A stretch of 64,000 bases of DNA from NCBI RefSeq assembly GCF_900169785.1, contig NZ_FWER01000023.1:52643-116642 (forward strand), given 5' to 3'. A program made the position numbers and the translations under genes. This DNA comes from Rhizobium sullae. GTDB taxonomy: Bacteria; Pseudomonadota; Alphaproteobacteria; Rhizobiales; Rhizobiaceae. This document shows positions 44,386 to 52,019 of the stretch, one piece after another. Within the stretch, counting starts at the first letter, position 1, and every line of letters begins with the position of its first letter. The notes under the pieces were generated by a model, which was given only the letters and a program-made list of their open reading frames with translations, made no database searches and had not been told where the DNA came from.

Positions 44386-44465
44386 CTGTCCTCTTGTCCG
44401 GACTTGAAACCGTCCACGTCAGCTACGAAGATACGCCGTGCGCAGCGCTTTCGGTGGCCGGCCGA
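44386..44465 (+). pseudogene. Remnant of a SorC-type regulator gene 3' end
   Basis: The 80 bases closely match 20309-20388, the end of the SorC regulator gene. Both contain CTGTCCTCTTGTC, GGACTTG, AACCGTCC and ACGAAGATACG in order. Translated, it gives VLLSGLETVHVSYED against VLLSGLGTVLVCDED. Nothing upstream resembles the rest of the gene. It is a short leftover of a duplicated or foreign sorC homologue. Confidence 0.7.
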
Positions 44466-44630
44466 AATTCCACCTATGCCTCCAGACGTTGACCGCGCTA
44501 AATTGCGGCCTGTTGCACATGAGCTCCATCGACGGGCTTCGTCCGGAAAGTGCCAGCGCCCGCAGCTTTCTCGTTTGCAGCGCGTCTTTTTTGTTGAACT
44601 TACCAAGAGATTCGTAAATTTAGGGACGGA

Positions 44631-44913
44631 ATGGCTTTCAAGGGCCTCAAGTGTCGCGTCATAAAGGCACTGAAGGAAGGGAATGATCTGCACGCAGCTC
44701 GAGGGAGCGTCGAGGACAAGAATGCCTTGATGACTGGTGATAATTTCCCCCGAACGGCTGATAACGATCATCGACAGGTGCGATGGCACGCATCGTGAGA
44801 GTTCTGAACACCATGAATTCGAGGGCATTGAAGTCCGCATCCTCAAACGAGATGGATGGTTCTACTTCGTTGACCCCGATACGGTCTTCGCAATTGAACA
44901 TCCAACAAAGTAG
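44631..44913 (+). pseudogene. Frameshifted MqsR-like toxin gene
   Basis: From ATG 44631 the frame reads KCRVIKALKEGND...KNALMTGD and then stops early. Removing one A in the run near 44736 restores a continuous frame through ISPERLITIIDRC to DGWFYFVDPDTVFAIEHPTK, ending at 44913 (94 residues). Length and pattern (basic start, GWFYF strand near the end) resemble MqsR-type toxins. It lies six bases before a small zinc-ribbon protein gene, matching toxin-antitoxin order in mqsRA. Family assignment is tentative. Confidence 0.6.
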
Positions 44914-44919
44914 GCGATC

Positions 44920-45159
44920 ATGAAAGTCTGGTATGCTGGAGATAAGGCCAAAGCGGTCTGCGAGAAGTGCCGAAAAGTCGTTGCGACGACTTTCGACTAC
45001 CATGATGGGCCTTTCGAAAGCGGGATCGGCGTGGCGAAGCAGATCATGGCGGCTACATGTGACGAATGTGGTACCGTTGTGGCTATCCCGCCGCAGTCGA
45101 CGCCTGCAATCCGTGTTGCTCGGGAGATCGCCTCCAAGCAGCTACAACAAAGCCAATAA
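44920..45159 (+). CDS. Small zinc-ribbon protein, MqsA-like
   Basis: The 79-residue protein has two CxxC pairs, CEKC (residues 14-17) and CDEC (47-50), which would bind one zinc ion as in the N-terminal domain of MqsA antitoxins. It lacks the usual C-terminal helix-turn-helix, since it ends soon after the second pair. The gene follows the frameshifted MqsR-like gene directly. It may be an antitoxin that has outlived its toxin. Confidence 0.65.
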   Translation: MKVWYAGDKAKAVCEKCRKVVATTFDYHDGPFESGIGVAKQIMAATCDECGTVVAIPPQSTPAIRVAREIASKQLQQSQ

Positions 45160-45231
45160 AGAGTTCTTCGAGCGTCGGTACCATGCAAGGGAGAAGAACA
45201 GAGTGATGCGGGAGAAGATGAAGGAAGGGAA

Positions 45232-45441
45232 ATGAGAAAGTCGAACTATCTGGACGGACACGGTCAAATCATCACGACGGTCGAGGATGAAGTCGTAGTC
45301 GCGGCCCTAAATCTAACCCTTTTGCGATCCGCCGCTGCTCGACGGATGATCTCCTGTGGACGCGGCCTCCCTGAACTCACCTATCGAAAGTTCCAGCTCA
45401 ACGACAAGCTTTTTCCAGGAAACGACGGGAGTATGTTTTAA
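45232..45441 (+). CDS. Small hypothetical protein (69 aa)
   Basis: A 69-residue frame begins with an ATG directly behind GGAAGGGAA. It has no recognised domain. It follows the zinc-ribbon gene on the same strand with a 72-base gap. Its real status is uncertain because it lies in a region full of decayed genes. Confidence 0.35.
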   Translation: MRKSNYLDGHGQIITTVEDEVVVAALNLTLLRSAAARRMISCGRGLPELTYRKFQLNDKLFPGNDGSMF

Positions 45442-45551
45442 TCGTTGAAAGTTGGAGTCTAGGGAATTGGGCGTCGTTCATGCGATCGTGGGGTTTGGTC
45501 GTCAGCGCCGTCACCCCTGTCGCCATGATGCGCTAGACCGAGTCAACAAGG

Positions 45552-45977
45552 TTAGTGTGCATGGTTCCAAGGATTGAAGATACTAACGCCGGTCGGCCCA
45601 AAATTAGCGGCGTTGCGCGTTACGACCGTCATTCCGTGGACCAGTGCTGTTGCGGCAATATACGCATCGTTGATCGGTTGGGTATCTGGAACATGCAGTC
45701 TGGCTGCCATCCTTGCCACGGCGCCATCCACGGCTAGGATCCGGTCCTCGAAGGCCGGCAAAACTTGTGTTTCAAGCCAGTCTCTAAAGATAGAGCCCTG
45801 CTCTGCATCGCGGCGCTCCTTTTGCAAAACGCCGATTTCAAGTTCATGAAGTGTAATTGCCGATATGAAAAGGGTGGCCGTCTCCAGCGATTCAACCCAC
45901 CGCGCAACGTTAGGATCAGCGTTGCCAAGCCGAACCTTGCGCAGTTCGGAAATGACGTTCGTATCCAGTAGTAGCAT
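45552..45977 (-). CDS. vapC: VapC-type PIN-domain toxin
   Basis: The 141-residue PIN-domain protein starts LLLDTNVISEL, with the other acidic residues in LHELEIGV, PINDAYIAATA and VTRNAANF, so all four catalytic positions appear intact. The ATG overlaps the antitoxin stop by one base. It is the toxin of a complete type II module, in a region where neighbouring modules are damaged. Confidence 0.92.
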   Translation of the reverse strand: MLLLDTNVISELRKVRLGNADPNVARWVESLETATLFISAITLHELEIGVLQKERRDAEQGSIFRDWLETQVLPAFEDRILAVDGAVARMAARLHVPDTQPINDAYIAATALVHGMTVVTRNAANFGPTGVSIFNPWNHAH

Positions 45978-46231
45978 CAATCAAGATCCATCAGTGCCGC
46001 GCGCTCAAGACGCGGCGGAATTTCCAGCTCGATATCCTCAAGTCCAGGCATGGCCAGCAGGTCCGCGATATTCTGCCTTTTCCCAGTAAGACGATGATAG
46101 TCCTCGATGCTCAGCAAAACCTGCGCTGTCCTTCCCCGGTTCGTGATGAACACCGGCCCCTGGCGCGTTGCCTTCTGCGCCCGGTTGGCGTTTTGCTGAA
46201 ATTCGCGGCTCGATATCGTTGTGATCGACAT
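45977..46231 (-). CDS. Phd/YefM-family antitoxin
   Basis: The 84-residue protein has the Phd/YefM N-terminal fold (TTISSREFQQNANRAQKATR and GPVFITNRGRTAQVLLSIED) and a toxin-binding C terminus rich in acidic residues. The inverted repeat at 46253-46270, just upstream, is its likely autoregulatory site. Confidence 0.92.
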   Translation of the reverse strand: MSITTISSREFQQNANRAQKATRQGPVFITNRGRTAQVLLSIEDYHRLTGKRQNIADLLAMPGLEDIELEIPPRLERAALMDLD

Positions 46232-46252
46232 GGCAATACTCCTCGCGAATAC

Positions 46253-46270
46253 CTAATGTTGACACATTAG
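46253..46270. promoter_or_regulatory. Antitoxin autoregulatory operator
   Basis: CTAATGT (46253-46259) and ACATTAG (46264-46270) form a perfect seven-base inverted repeat with a four-base spacer. It lies 22 bases before the antitoxin start, where a promoter would be. Confidence 0.6.
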
Positions 46271-46609
46271 AACATAGAGAGCCTATTGCAAGCTTTAAAG
46301 GCCAAAACTGGTCCGACCAATTTATGCGGTATGGCGGCGGCGTTAGTCCGGCTCTATCGGATGCTTTACATGGACGGGCTGCAGTTCGGGCGGTCTGGGT
46401 TCAGGGACATTCAGCATCCGGGCGAGGAGATCTGCCAGCCACGACCGCGTGTCGATATCGGCAGGCAGGACCTCATTTCGTGACACGACTATAGCGCATG
46501 ACATAACGTACGGATTTAAGGCCAATTATCAAATCAAGGCAGACGGCCTTCGGCGGCAAACACCTTGCAAAGAAATGAAGCCTTCGCACATCAAAGGGTG
46601 CGAGAGTTT
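46271..46609. other. Gene-free stretch between toxin-antitoxin modules
   Basis: About 340 bases. A minus-strand frame at 46343-46525 (TRSWLADLLARMLNVPEP) has a plausible composition but no ribosome-binding site and no recognised family. Nothing else is supported. Confidence 0.3.
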
Positions 46610-46930
46610 TTATGCCGCTGCCGCGGTACGGCTGCCGCCGCGCGGCTTATGGCGCACAGACACGTCAATCCGATAATCCAGCCGGTCAAGGCAACGCAGC
46701 AGCCGTCCGATTGAGAACTTACCTGTGCGGCCGGTAACGATCGCCGACACATCGGGTTGGGGCAAGCCCAGCAGCTCACCGGCTTTCGCCTGGGTGAGGC
46801 GCCGGCGCTTGATGATGATGCCAATCTCGCGCGCCAGTTTGGCCTTCAGCAATTCTTCTTCAGGACTGTCAAAACCGAGATCAGCAAACACATTGCCGCT
46901 GCTCTTCACGGCGGGGGTCTCTTCGCTCAT
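46610..46930 (-). CDS. XRE/HigA-like helix-turn-helix antitoxin
   Basis: The 106 residues centre on a helix-turn-helix, RRLTQAKAGELLGLPQPDVS, followed by FSIGRLLRCLDRLDYRIDV, typical of antitoxins paired with gp49/HigB-like toxins. It lies 47 bases behind the toxin-like frame at 46978-47274. GGAGCAACGTCCC precedes the start. Confidence 0.85.
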   Translation of the reverse strand: MSEETPAVKSSGNVFADLGFDSPEEELLKAKLAREIGIIIKRRRLTQAKAGELLGLPQPDVSAIVTGRTGKFSIGRLLRCLDRLDYRIDVSVRHKPRGGSRTAAAA

Positions 46931-46977
46931 GGGACGTTGCTCCTTTTCGTAGTCTTCGCGGTGGTGAGCCGCCGCCT

Positions 46978-47274
46978 TCAGGCGGGCTTGATCGCCTCGA
47001 TGTCGCGTTTGGGCGTCTCCGCACCCTTCGTTGACTGCTTCTGAAGCAACGAAGGATACAGATCACTCGCAAAGCGGACGGTGTGGACGGCGCGATAAGT
47101 GTCGCCATCATAGTTATCCACCATTTCGAGGACGCTCCGGCCACCAAAATCCTTAAGAGCTTTGACGTCGGAAAGCTCCTCTTCTCCGTTCCGGGCATCG
47201 TTGATGGCGAACCCCATAACGCGATGAACCTCCCCCGGACACTCCCGCAGGTCGTCCAGTGACGACCCTACCAT
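46978..47274 (-). pseudogene. gp49/HigB-like toxin, probably degenerate
   Basis: The 98-residue frame has family features: VGSSLDDLRECPGEV at the start, ALKDFGGRSVLEMVDNYDGD, and STKGAETPKRDIEAIK near the end. Two places look damaged. The strand usually reading like YVLHAFQKKS is here DLYPSLLQKQS. The frame stops at PA, while the expected continuation ARLKAAAHHREDYEK is read in the next frame. The upstream order (toxin then XRE antitoxin) is typical. Truncation may leave it inactive. Confidence 0.6.
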
Positions 47275-47309
47275 TCTACGGCTTCTGGTTCTTCATTTGC
47301 CATCTACCT

Positions 47310-47328
47310 TATAGCACTAGGGACTATA
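47310..47328. promoter_or_regulatory. Imperfect palindrome upstream of toxin-antitoxin pair
   Basis: TATAGCACTAGGGACTATA has TATAG/CTATA arms around a CTAG centre and lies 36 bases before the toxin-like start. It resembles the operators bound by antitoxins. Confidence 0.4.
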
Positions 47329-47699
47329 TTTTTCCATGAGTATCCTAGCGTTCCCTTAACGGAGACCAGGCGAATTGCTTCCGGAAAACGCCTCGGCGTC
47401 GCATTTAACTCCATAAACCCGGCGGAACATCCGTAAAATCTGAAAGATCTCTCGGAGTGGAGTGTCAGCGGGCGCTTGATCGGCCTCGCGAAATATTCTT
47501 GCCGGCTGCTATCCTTGGAAGGAACGACCGGTTCTATGGTCTATAAGCCAAGGCGACAGTTGCTGTCGGCTCGTTCCATCACGCGCTCGGCTTTTCTTTG
47601 CCTTCCGCGACGATGGACGAAAGTTGGTCTAACAGACTTTCATGCAGTGCCTCTTGCCCGCACTTCTCGTCGCGGCCCGTATTCCCAGTTGTTGCTCGT
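47329..47699. other. Gene-free stretch
   Basis: About 370 bases in which no frame has a ribosome-binding site or recognisable product. It may hold the end of the neighbouring HigA transcript. Confidence 0.3.
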
Positions 47700-48008
47700 T
47701 CAGATCAGCGCCGGTTGCGGATCCAGCGGCTTGCCCTTGAAGGGCGCGACGTTGATCTCCCCTTCCCGCTTGCGAGTCTGGGCAATGTCGTAGCTGTTCT
47801 GCATCCGCATTAGCGTGTCCATCGACACGCCGAACGCCTTTTCGATCCGCAGCGCCATTTCCGGCGAGAGATGCGCACGCTCGTTCAGCACGGCCGACAA
47901 CGCCGCCCGTGTAACACCGAGAATTTGCGCGGCACTCGTCACCGAAAGCCCAAGCGGTTCGATGATTTCACTTTTGATGAAGCCGCCGGGGTGGGCGGGA
48001 CTCTTCAT
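47700..48008 (-). CDS. higA: HigA-family antitoxin
   Basis: The 102-residue protein begins SPAHPGGFIKSEIIEPLGLS and continues with the helix-turn-helix QILGVTRAALSAVLNERAHL and MALRIEKAFGVSMDTLMRMQ, all hallmark HigA sequences. It follows a HigB-like C-terminal segment by 32 bases. It should bind the toxin and its own promoter. Confidence 0.92.
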   Translation of the reverse strand: MKSPAHPGGFIKSEIIEPLGLSVTSAAQILGVTRAALSAVLNERAHLSPEMALRIEKAFGVSMDTLMRMQNSYDIAQTRKREGEINVAPFKGKPLDPQPALI

Positions 48009-48040
48009 ACGGATGCCCTGGTCGCACTCATGGCCACCTC

Positions 48041-48316
48041 CTAGTGGTAATCTTCATAATCGAGGTCGATGATCTCGATTTCGGCTTGGTTAATCCGGAA
48101 CGTGATCCGCCAGTTTGTCCGCGAACGACCTTCGTAAAGTTGCAGTTCGATCCAGGGCGCGACATCGCAAACGTCGAGATCGACGTCATCCTGACGTACC
48201 TGCTTCAGCTCTTCGCAGACAAGGAGATCATGAATCACGTGACCTTCAAGGGGGCACGATGCTTCGCAAGATGGTGTTCGGCCCGCGAGCCATCTATCTA
48301 CCGATCTCGATTTCAC
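48041..48316 (-). pseudogene. HigB-like toxin remnant
   Basis: The last 30 residues (RTNWRITFRINQ and the ending DYEDYH) resemble the C terminus of HigB toxins (NWRI.FR...YVDYH). The preceding 60 residues do not match HigB and the usual N terminus is missing. The position directly before higA supports a decayed higB. An antisense frame of similar length exists, so confidence is modest. Confidence 0.45.
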
Positions 48317-48453
48317 TCACTGTTAGCGACATTGATCTTGACGACGCAAGTACGAATGCGCCACGATTAATTCCACCTCTGGTTGCTGATGGTGTTTGGT
48401 GGGTGTTCCTACATCTCCACGAAGTTCTCCCTCGGTCAGGGCTATCGCGATGA

Positions 48454-48654
48454 TTAACGGCTTAACACCTTATGCGATTTGATCTGATGAAGAAGCTGAC
48501 GTTGGCAAGTAGGACACAGGTTTAGGGTGCCGTCAAACAAACATTTCCCATTGTGTCTGGCTATAGAGACGCGCAGCAGCTTCCATACGTCTGCTAATAC
48601 ATCTGGTCTTTTTTCGCCGCATCCATCGCAGGCCCATGTCGATAGTGGCTCCAT
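48454..48654 (-). CDS. Small double-CxxC protein
   Basis: The 66-residue frame has GGGAGG six bases before its ATG. It carries CDGC (residues 10-13) and CPTC (48-51) with other Cys and His residues, suggesting a zinc-binding mini-protein resembling an HNH-like or zinc-ribbon fold. No family is certain. Confidence 0.45.
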   Translation of the reverse strand: MEPLSTWACDGCGEKRPDVLADVWKLLRVSIARHNGKCLFDGTLNLCPTCQRQLLHQIKSHKVLSR

Positions 48655-48688
48655 TGCCGACCTCCCAGTCCAATAATGGATTGCTTAA

Positions 48689-49081
48689 AACCTAAAGCTC
48701 AAAACAACAAGTCCCGGCACAATTGTTAGGCCCCAGCACGACATTGAATGCATTAATAGTACAAATGCGTTTTTTAGAAATCAAAACCAGCAGATAGGGC
48801 TCAATTCGAAGCGGCCACACATTTTTTATCTCTTTCCGTACTCCACTGACGTTAAACATTTTGGCCTGCTTAACCAAATTATTTTCGAACTTGGCGACGG
48901 CAGTGATGCCATCACCCAAAAGCTAGCCGCCAATTTTTTCGCTACTGCATTGGCCAATCTAGATACAGTTCCTCGATGGACTTTCTTCCGCGCAAGCGAC
49001 TTCGTTCCAGTCTTTCGTGGACGTCCACGCGAGGATTGGCAATTTTTCGTGAACGCTCTGAAAACAATAATCTTAAGTTGA
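48689..49081 (+). other. Long open frame lacking a start codon
   Basis: A 130-codon plus-strand frame is open without any standard start in its first half. Its translation has a protein-like composition (HIFYLFPYS, FELGDGSDAITQKLAA, FRGRPREDWQFFVNAL). A short frame starting ATG at 48676 (DCLKPKAQNNKSRHNC) ends inside it in a different frame, so a single-base frameshift could join them into a protein of about 140 residues. Antisense frames also exist; the family is unknown. The surrounding 48655-49202 is AT-richer than average. Confidence 0.25.
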
Positions 49082-49202
49082 CATTTTCTGTTGGCTCTCA
49101 TCCATTGCGAGGAGTTTTGGAGATGGCATTTGACGATTTCACCGCGCGGAGGAACTGGACCGGATTGTCGCGACAAGGCAGGCCCGAGGGGTAGACCGGA
49201 CG

Positions 49203-50120
49203 ATGCTTGAATGTACCGACGTCAACAGTAGGCCGTCGGCTGACGATGATCAGCTGAATGCAAAACACAATGTGTTTCAGATTATTCCTGAATCCGCCGG
49301 TCCACGGGCGACAACGTTTCGCGGTGGTGTTGTGTATGAGAAGCGGACTGGCTCCGGCTCTCTTACATATCGGCCGAACAGTCACGTGGCGACTATTTAT
49401 CTCGTCCCGCCGCGAGGACTCGCCTTCGCTTTTGGTGCCGGTGAATTTCAAACGCTCAACTCATCTGCCGGTACAGTCACCATTAATCCCGCGGAGATAG
49501 ACGGTCGGCTGATCTGGTCATATCCTTGCGAAACAGTGACAGTCTCGATTCCTCCTTCCAGCTTGCAGGAGCTCGCGCAAAGCGAAAATCCCGGCTTCTC
49601 GTTGGAACTACGTCCCGGACCATCCAAGCAGCCAGATGCCCAGGCTTTACATTTGGCAAGGCTCATGAAGGCGGAGCTGTCGCGAAAGGATGCTGGCAAT
49701 GACCTCTACCTCGATTCGCTGATCACCATTTTCGGGATTCATTTGCTTCGAAACTACAGCGTGGCTATTGAAACGCCTGCGCGCAGAGGGCGACTGCCTA
49801 TGCTCGCCGCAAGACGGGTGCAGGATTATTTGGACGAGAATTTCAGTCGAAAGCTCTCGATCGACGAGCTTGCGGGCATTGCAAAGTTATCAAAGAGCCA
49901 TTTTATACAGGCGTTTACAAATACGTTCGGGCAACCGCCGCACCAATATGTTCTCAATCTTCGCCTGGATTGCGCTGAACGACTGCTCTCAAATGAAGAT
50001 GTGAGCGTAGCGGAAGTTTCCTACTTGTCCGGCTTCTCAAGCCAGAGCCATCTGACATCGGTTATGCGCAAATTGCGGCAGAATACTCCGAATCAATTTC
50101 GTCTACTCAAACGCGCATAG
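49203..50120 (+). CDS. AraC-family transcriptional regulator (paralogue 2)
   Basis: The 305-residue protein begins with a sensing domain containing IIPESAGPRATTFRGG and ends with the AraC helix-turn-helix pair (LSIDELAGIAKLSKSHFIQA and VAEVSYLSGFSSQSHLTSVM). It shares this domain layout and the YLDSLITIFGIHLLRNY motif with the other two AraC proteins here. It is convergent with the adhesin operon. No 20-base direct repeat was found next to it. Confidence 0.9.
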   Translation: MLECTDVNSRPSADDDQLNAKHNVFQIIPESAGPRATTFRGGVVYEKRTGSGSLTYRPNSHVATIYLVPPRGLAFAFGAGEFQTLNSSAGTVTINPAEIDGRLIWSYPCETVTVSIPPSSLQELAQSENPGFSLELRPGPSKQPDAQALHLARLMKAELSRKDAGNDLYLDSLITIFGIHLLRNYSVAIETPARRGRLPMLAARRVQDYLDENFSRKLSIDELAGIAKLSKSHFIQAFTNTFGQPPHQYVLNLRLDCAERLLSNEDVSVAEVSYLSGFSSQSHLTSVMRKLRQNTPNQFRLLKRA

Positions 50121-50154
50121 CCGCCGCCTCGCTCCTTGCCGGCACTGCGGCGGC
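50120..50154. terminator. GC-rich hairpin between convergent genes
   Basis: GCCGCCGC (50120-50127) and GCGGCGGC (50147-50154) form an eight-base inverted repeat right behind the AraC stop, between converging transcripts. There is no T run, so termination efficiency is uncertain. Confidence 0.35.
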
Positions 50155-50255
50155 GAGATCGGTCGCATCTCGTCGACACGATGCTGCTTTTCTTCAATTC
50201 GTTGGCGAACGGCGCAATTGACTGGCTGCATAGTTCCGCCCTTATGCTTGGACAA

Positions 50256-50732
50256 TCATGTGCATACCCATTCACGGACCTTGCATTGTGTCCCTGACGC
50301 CTCGCAAGCCTGGATAGCCATGTCCTCCGCTTCGTCACGGGTCGGTGCGGATTTTGCGCTCCAGGGCGTGACGCGGCTTGCCTTTTCCTCGCCGATGGCG
50401 AGCACGCCGCAATGGTGATAGGGAAAACCGGTATTATCATCGTCGTCCCAATGCCGGTGGTTGCGAAACACCTCGACGACAACGCATCCCTTGCCGTCGG
50501 CATTCTCACAATGCTCGAGCGCGATATCCATGGCCTCCTGCCGCTTATCGGCACCCCAAAAGAAACCGTGCTTTTCGTCGGTCTCTGAATAGGCGATTGC
50601 TCCCCAGATGCCGCGCTCCTCTTGAGGTGGTGGAACGGGTACATCCGCAGTTGTGGGGAAATCAGCCGCCCCCAGATGCGCTGTCGGGAGCAGCGCCATG
50701 CAGATTGCGCCAAGGGCAAAACCTAATCTCAT
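50256..50732 (-). CDS. DUF4189 family exported protein
   Basis: The 158-residue protein has a signal peptide (cleavage near AHLGAA) and a DUF4189-like domain: WGAIAYSETDEKHGFFWG, a run of Cys/His-containing segments, and a C-terminal DEAEDMAIQACEASGTQCKV. Paired cysteines suggest disulfides in the periplasm. It overlaps the upstream gene by four bases and is the last gene of the adhesin operon. Confidence 0.82.
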   Translation of the reverse strand: MRLGFALGAICMALLPTAHLGAADFPTTADVPVPPPQEERGIWGAIAYSETDEKHGFFWGADKRQEAMDIALEHCENADGKGCVVVEVFRNHRHWDDDDNTGFPYHHCGVLAIGEEKASRVTPWSAKSAPTRDEAEDMAIQACEASGTQCKVREWVCT

Positions 50733-51421
50733 TTCCCACCTCCTTGTGTTCCTGTTGCCGAAGCCACGGAAACAACGGCACAGCCGTCGCCGGTCGGCAG
50801 AAGCATCGCGTTGCCGCCGTTATCGGGAAGTTCGTAGACACTTATCTGTGCGAGATTGTTGGTAAGCTTGCTTCCCTTCGGAAGCAGGGCCGGCATATCG
50901 GCGCATGAAGTTGTAAATGGTGCCACACGGACCATCGACCCTTCACAAAGAGAACCGGTAGGTGCCGCAACCACAACACCCGCAGCCGTACCGCTGTATC
51001 CTTCGGTGGCGTAGTTCATGCCGACAAGGGCCTGCACCGCGTGCTTGTCCGGGGTTTCGATGTTCCAGGTCGACTGAACGCTGTATTGCGAGCCGTTCGT
51101 CAACAGTGCTCCCAAGCCCGGAAAGATGTTGGCGCAAGCTTGCAAACCCGCCTGTTTAGCGTGCTGACGAAATGGCGTATCGGCCGGCGTCGAAGCGGCT
51201 GCATTCGTTTCTGCGACTGCCGGCTGCGACAGGAAATTCCCGATTGCTTCATAGCGCCCTGCAACGTAACCGGCGGCGCCGACGGTAACGATACCGAGGA
51301 ACGACAGGGCTGTCGTTTTCAGCCAGTTCCGCCGCGGTCTATTCCGATCATCGGCGTGATTCGGAACAACATCACTGCTCTTGCGAGACATTATCCGGTC
51401 ATGAATCGATTGCTGGTCCAT
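50729..51421 (-). CDS. Membrane-anchored hypothetical protein of adhesin operon
   Basis: The 230 residues include a cytoplasmic basic stretch, one membrane segment (about residues 35-55, TTALSFLGIVTVGAAGYVAG) and a periplasmic domain with four or five cysteines (for example ACANIFPGLG and TTSCADMPALL). GGAGGCATTTCACG precedes the ATG. No family was recognised. Its place between IalB and DUF4189 suggests a helper for adhesin export or assembly; this is inference. Confidence 0.7.
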   Translation of the reverse strand: MDQQSIHDRIMSRKSSDVVPNHADDRNRPRRNWLKTTALSFLGIVTVGAAGYVAGRYEAIGNFLSQPAVAETNAAASTPADTPFRQHAKQAGLQACANIFPGLGALLTNGSQYSVQSTWNIETPDKHAVQALVGMNYATEGYSGTAAGVVVAAPTGSLCEGSMVRVAPFTTSCADMPALLPKGSKLTNNLAQISVYELPDNGGNAMLLPTGDGCAVVSVASATGTQGGGK

Positions 51422-51436
51422 CGTGAAATGCCTCCG

Positions 51437-52012
51437 TTAATTGATCGCCGCAACGGCCTTGGAAAGGCCCCTGAGGGTTGCGTTTACGCTGACGGTTCTC
51501 CCGTCTCTTATCGAATAGGACACCGTTGATGCCGAGTTCTTCGAGATCTGCTCGCGCATGATGGGGCCGACCGGCAGCATTCCGATGCAGACGGCCTGAT
51601 TGCATCCATCGAGTTGAACTTTTACCGGCTCTTTCCGGTCTTCGAATTTCAACGAGACAACGCCGTCGCTCTTGGCAACCGGTGCGGTCCGCAAGATCAT
51701 GTATGGCTTGCCTTCCGGTGTGGCGGCAAGTGACCAACTGAAAGCGAGCTGTCCTGCCTGGTTTTCAATCGTCTGAGTGACGTTGCAGACCCTTTGGCGG
51801 GCTTTCAGATTTTCGTCGCAGATCAGCGTCCAATTCTCGAACGGTCTGATCATTCTCTGATATTGGCCGAGAGTTACGTCACCAGGAACCGCGACCTCGG
51901 GCGGCCTGATTCGATAACCTGAGGAAGCTGCCTCCTGCCCGGCCGCCTGTGGGCCGGACAGGAAAAGGCATGCAATGAAAACCGAGGAGCCAGAACCCGC
52001 TCTCCTGAACAT
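51437..52012 (-). CDS. ialB: Invasion-associated locus B (IalB) family protein
   Basis: The 191-residue exported protein shows the IalB pattern: WTLICDENLKARQRVCNV, VQLDGCNQAVCIGMLPVGP and ISYSIRDG-like strands with conserved Cys. IalB proteins are outer-membrane-associated or periplasmic in alphaproteobacteria; in Bartonella the protein aids erythrocyte invasion. It starts seven bases after the adhesin stop, so the two are probably translated from one mRNA. Confidence 0.88.
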   Translation of the reverse strand: MFRRAGSGSSVFIACLFLSGPQAAGQEAASSGYRIRPPEVAVPGDVTLGQYQRMIRPFENWTLICDENLKARQRVCNVTQTIENQAGQLAFSWSLAATPEGKPYMILRTAPVAKSDGVVSLKFEDRKEPVKVQLDGCNQAVCIGMLPVGPIMREQISKNSASTVSYSIRDGRTVSVNATLRGLSKAVAAIN

Positions 52013-52019
52013 GCCGGCC

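Noticed and set aside
44115..44846. Minus-strand frame of 243 codons
   Set aside because: It runs opposite both the sorC remnant and the MqsR-like pseudogene, which are better supported by similarity.
48826..49176. Minus-strand frames opposite the start-less plus-strand frame
   Set aside because: They have poor composition and no ribosome-binding site, and no family is recognisable.
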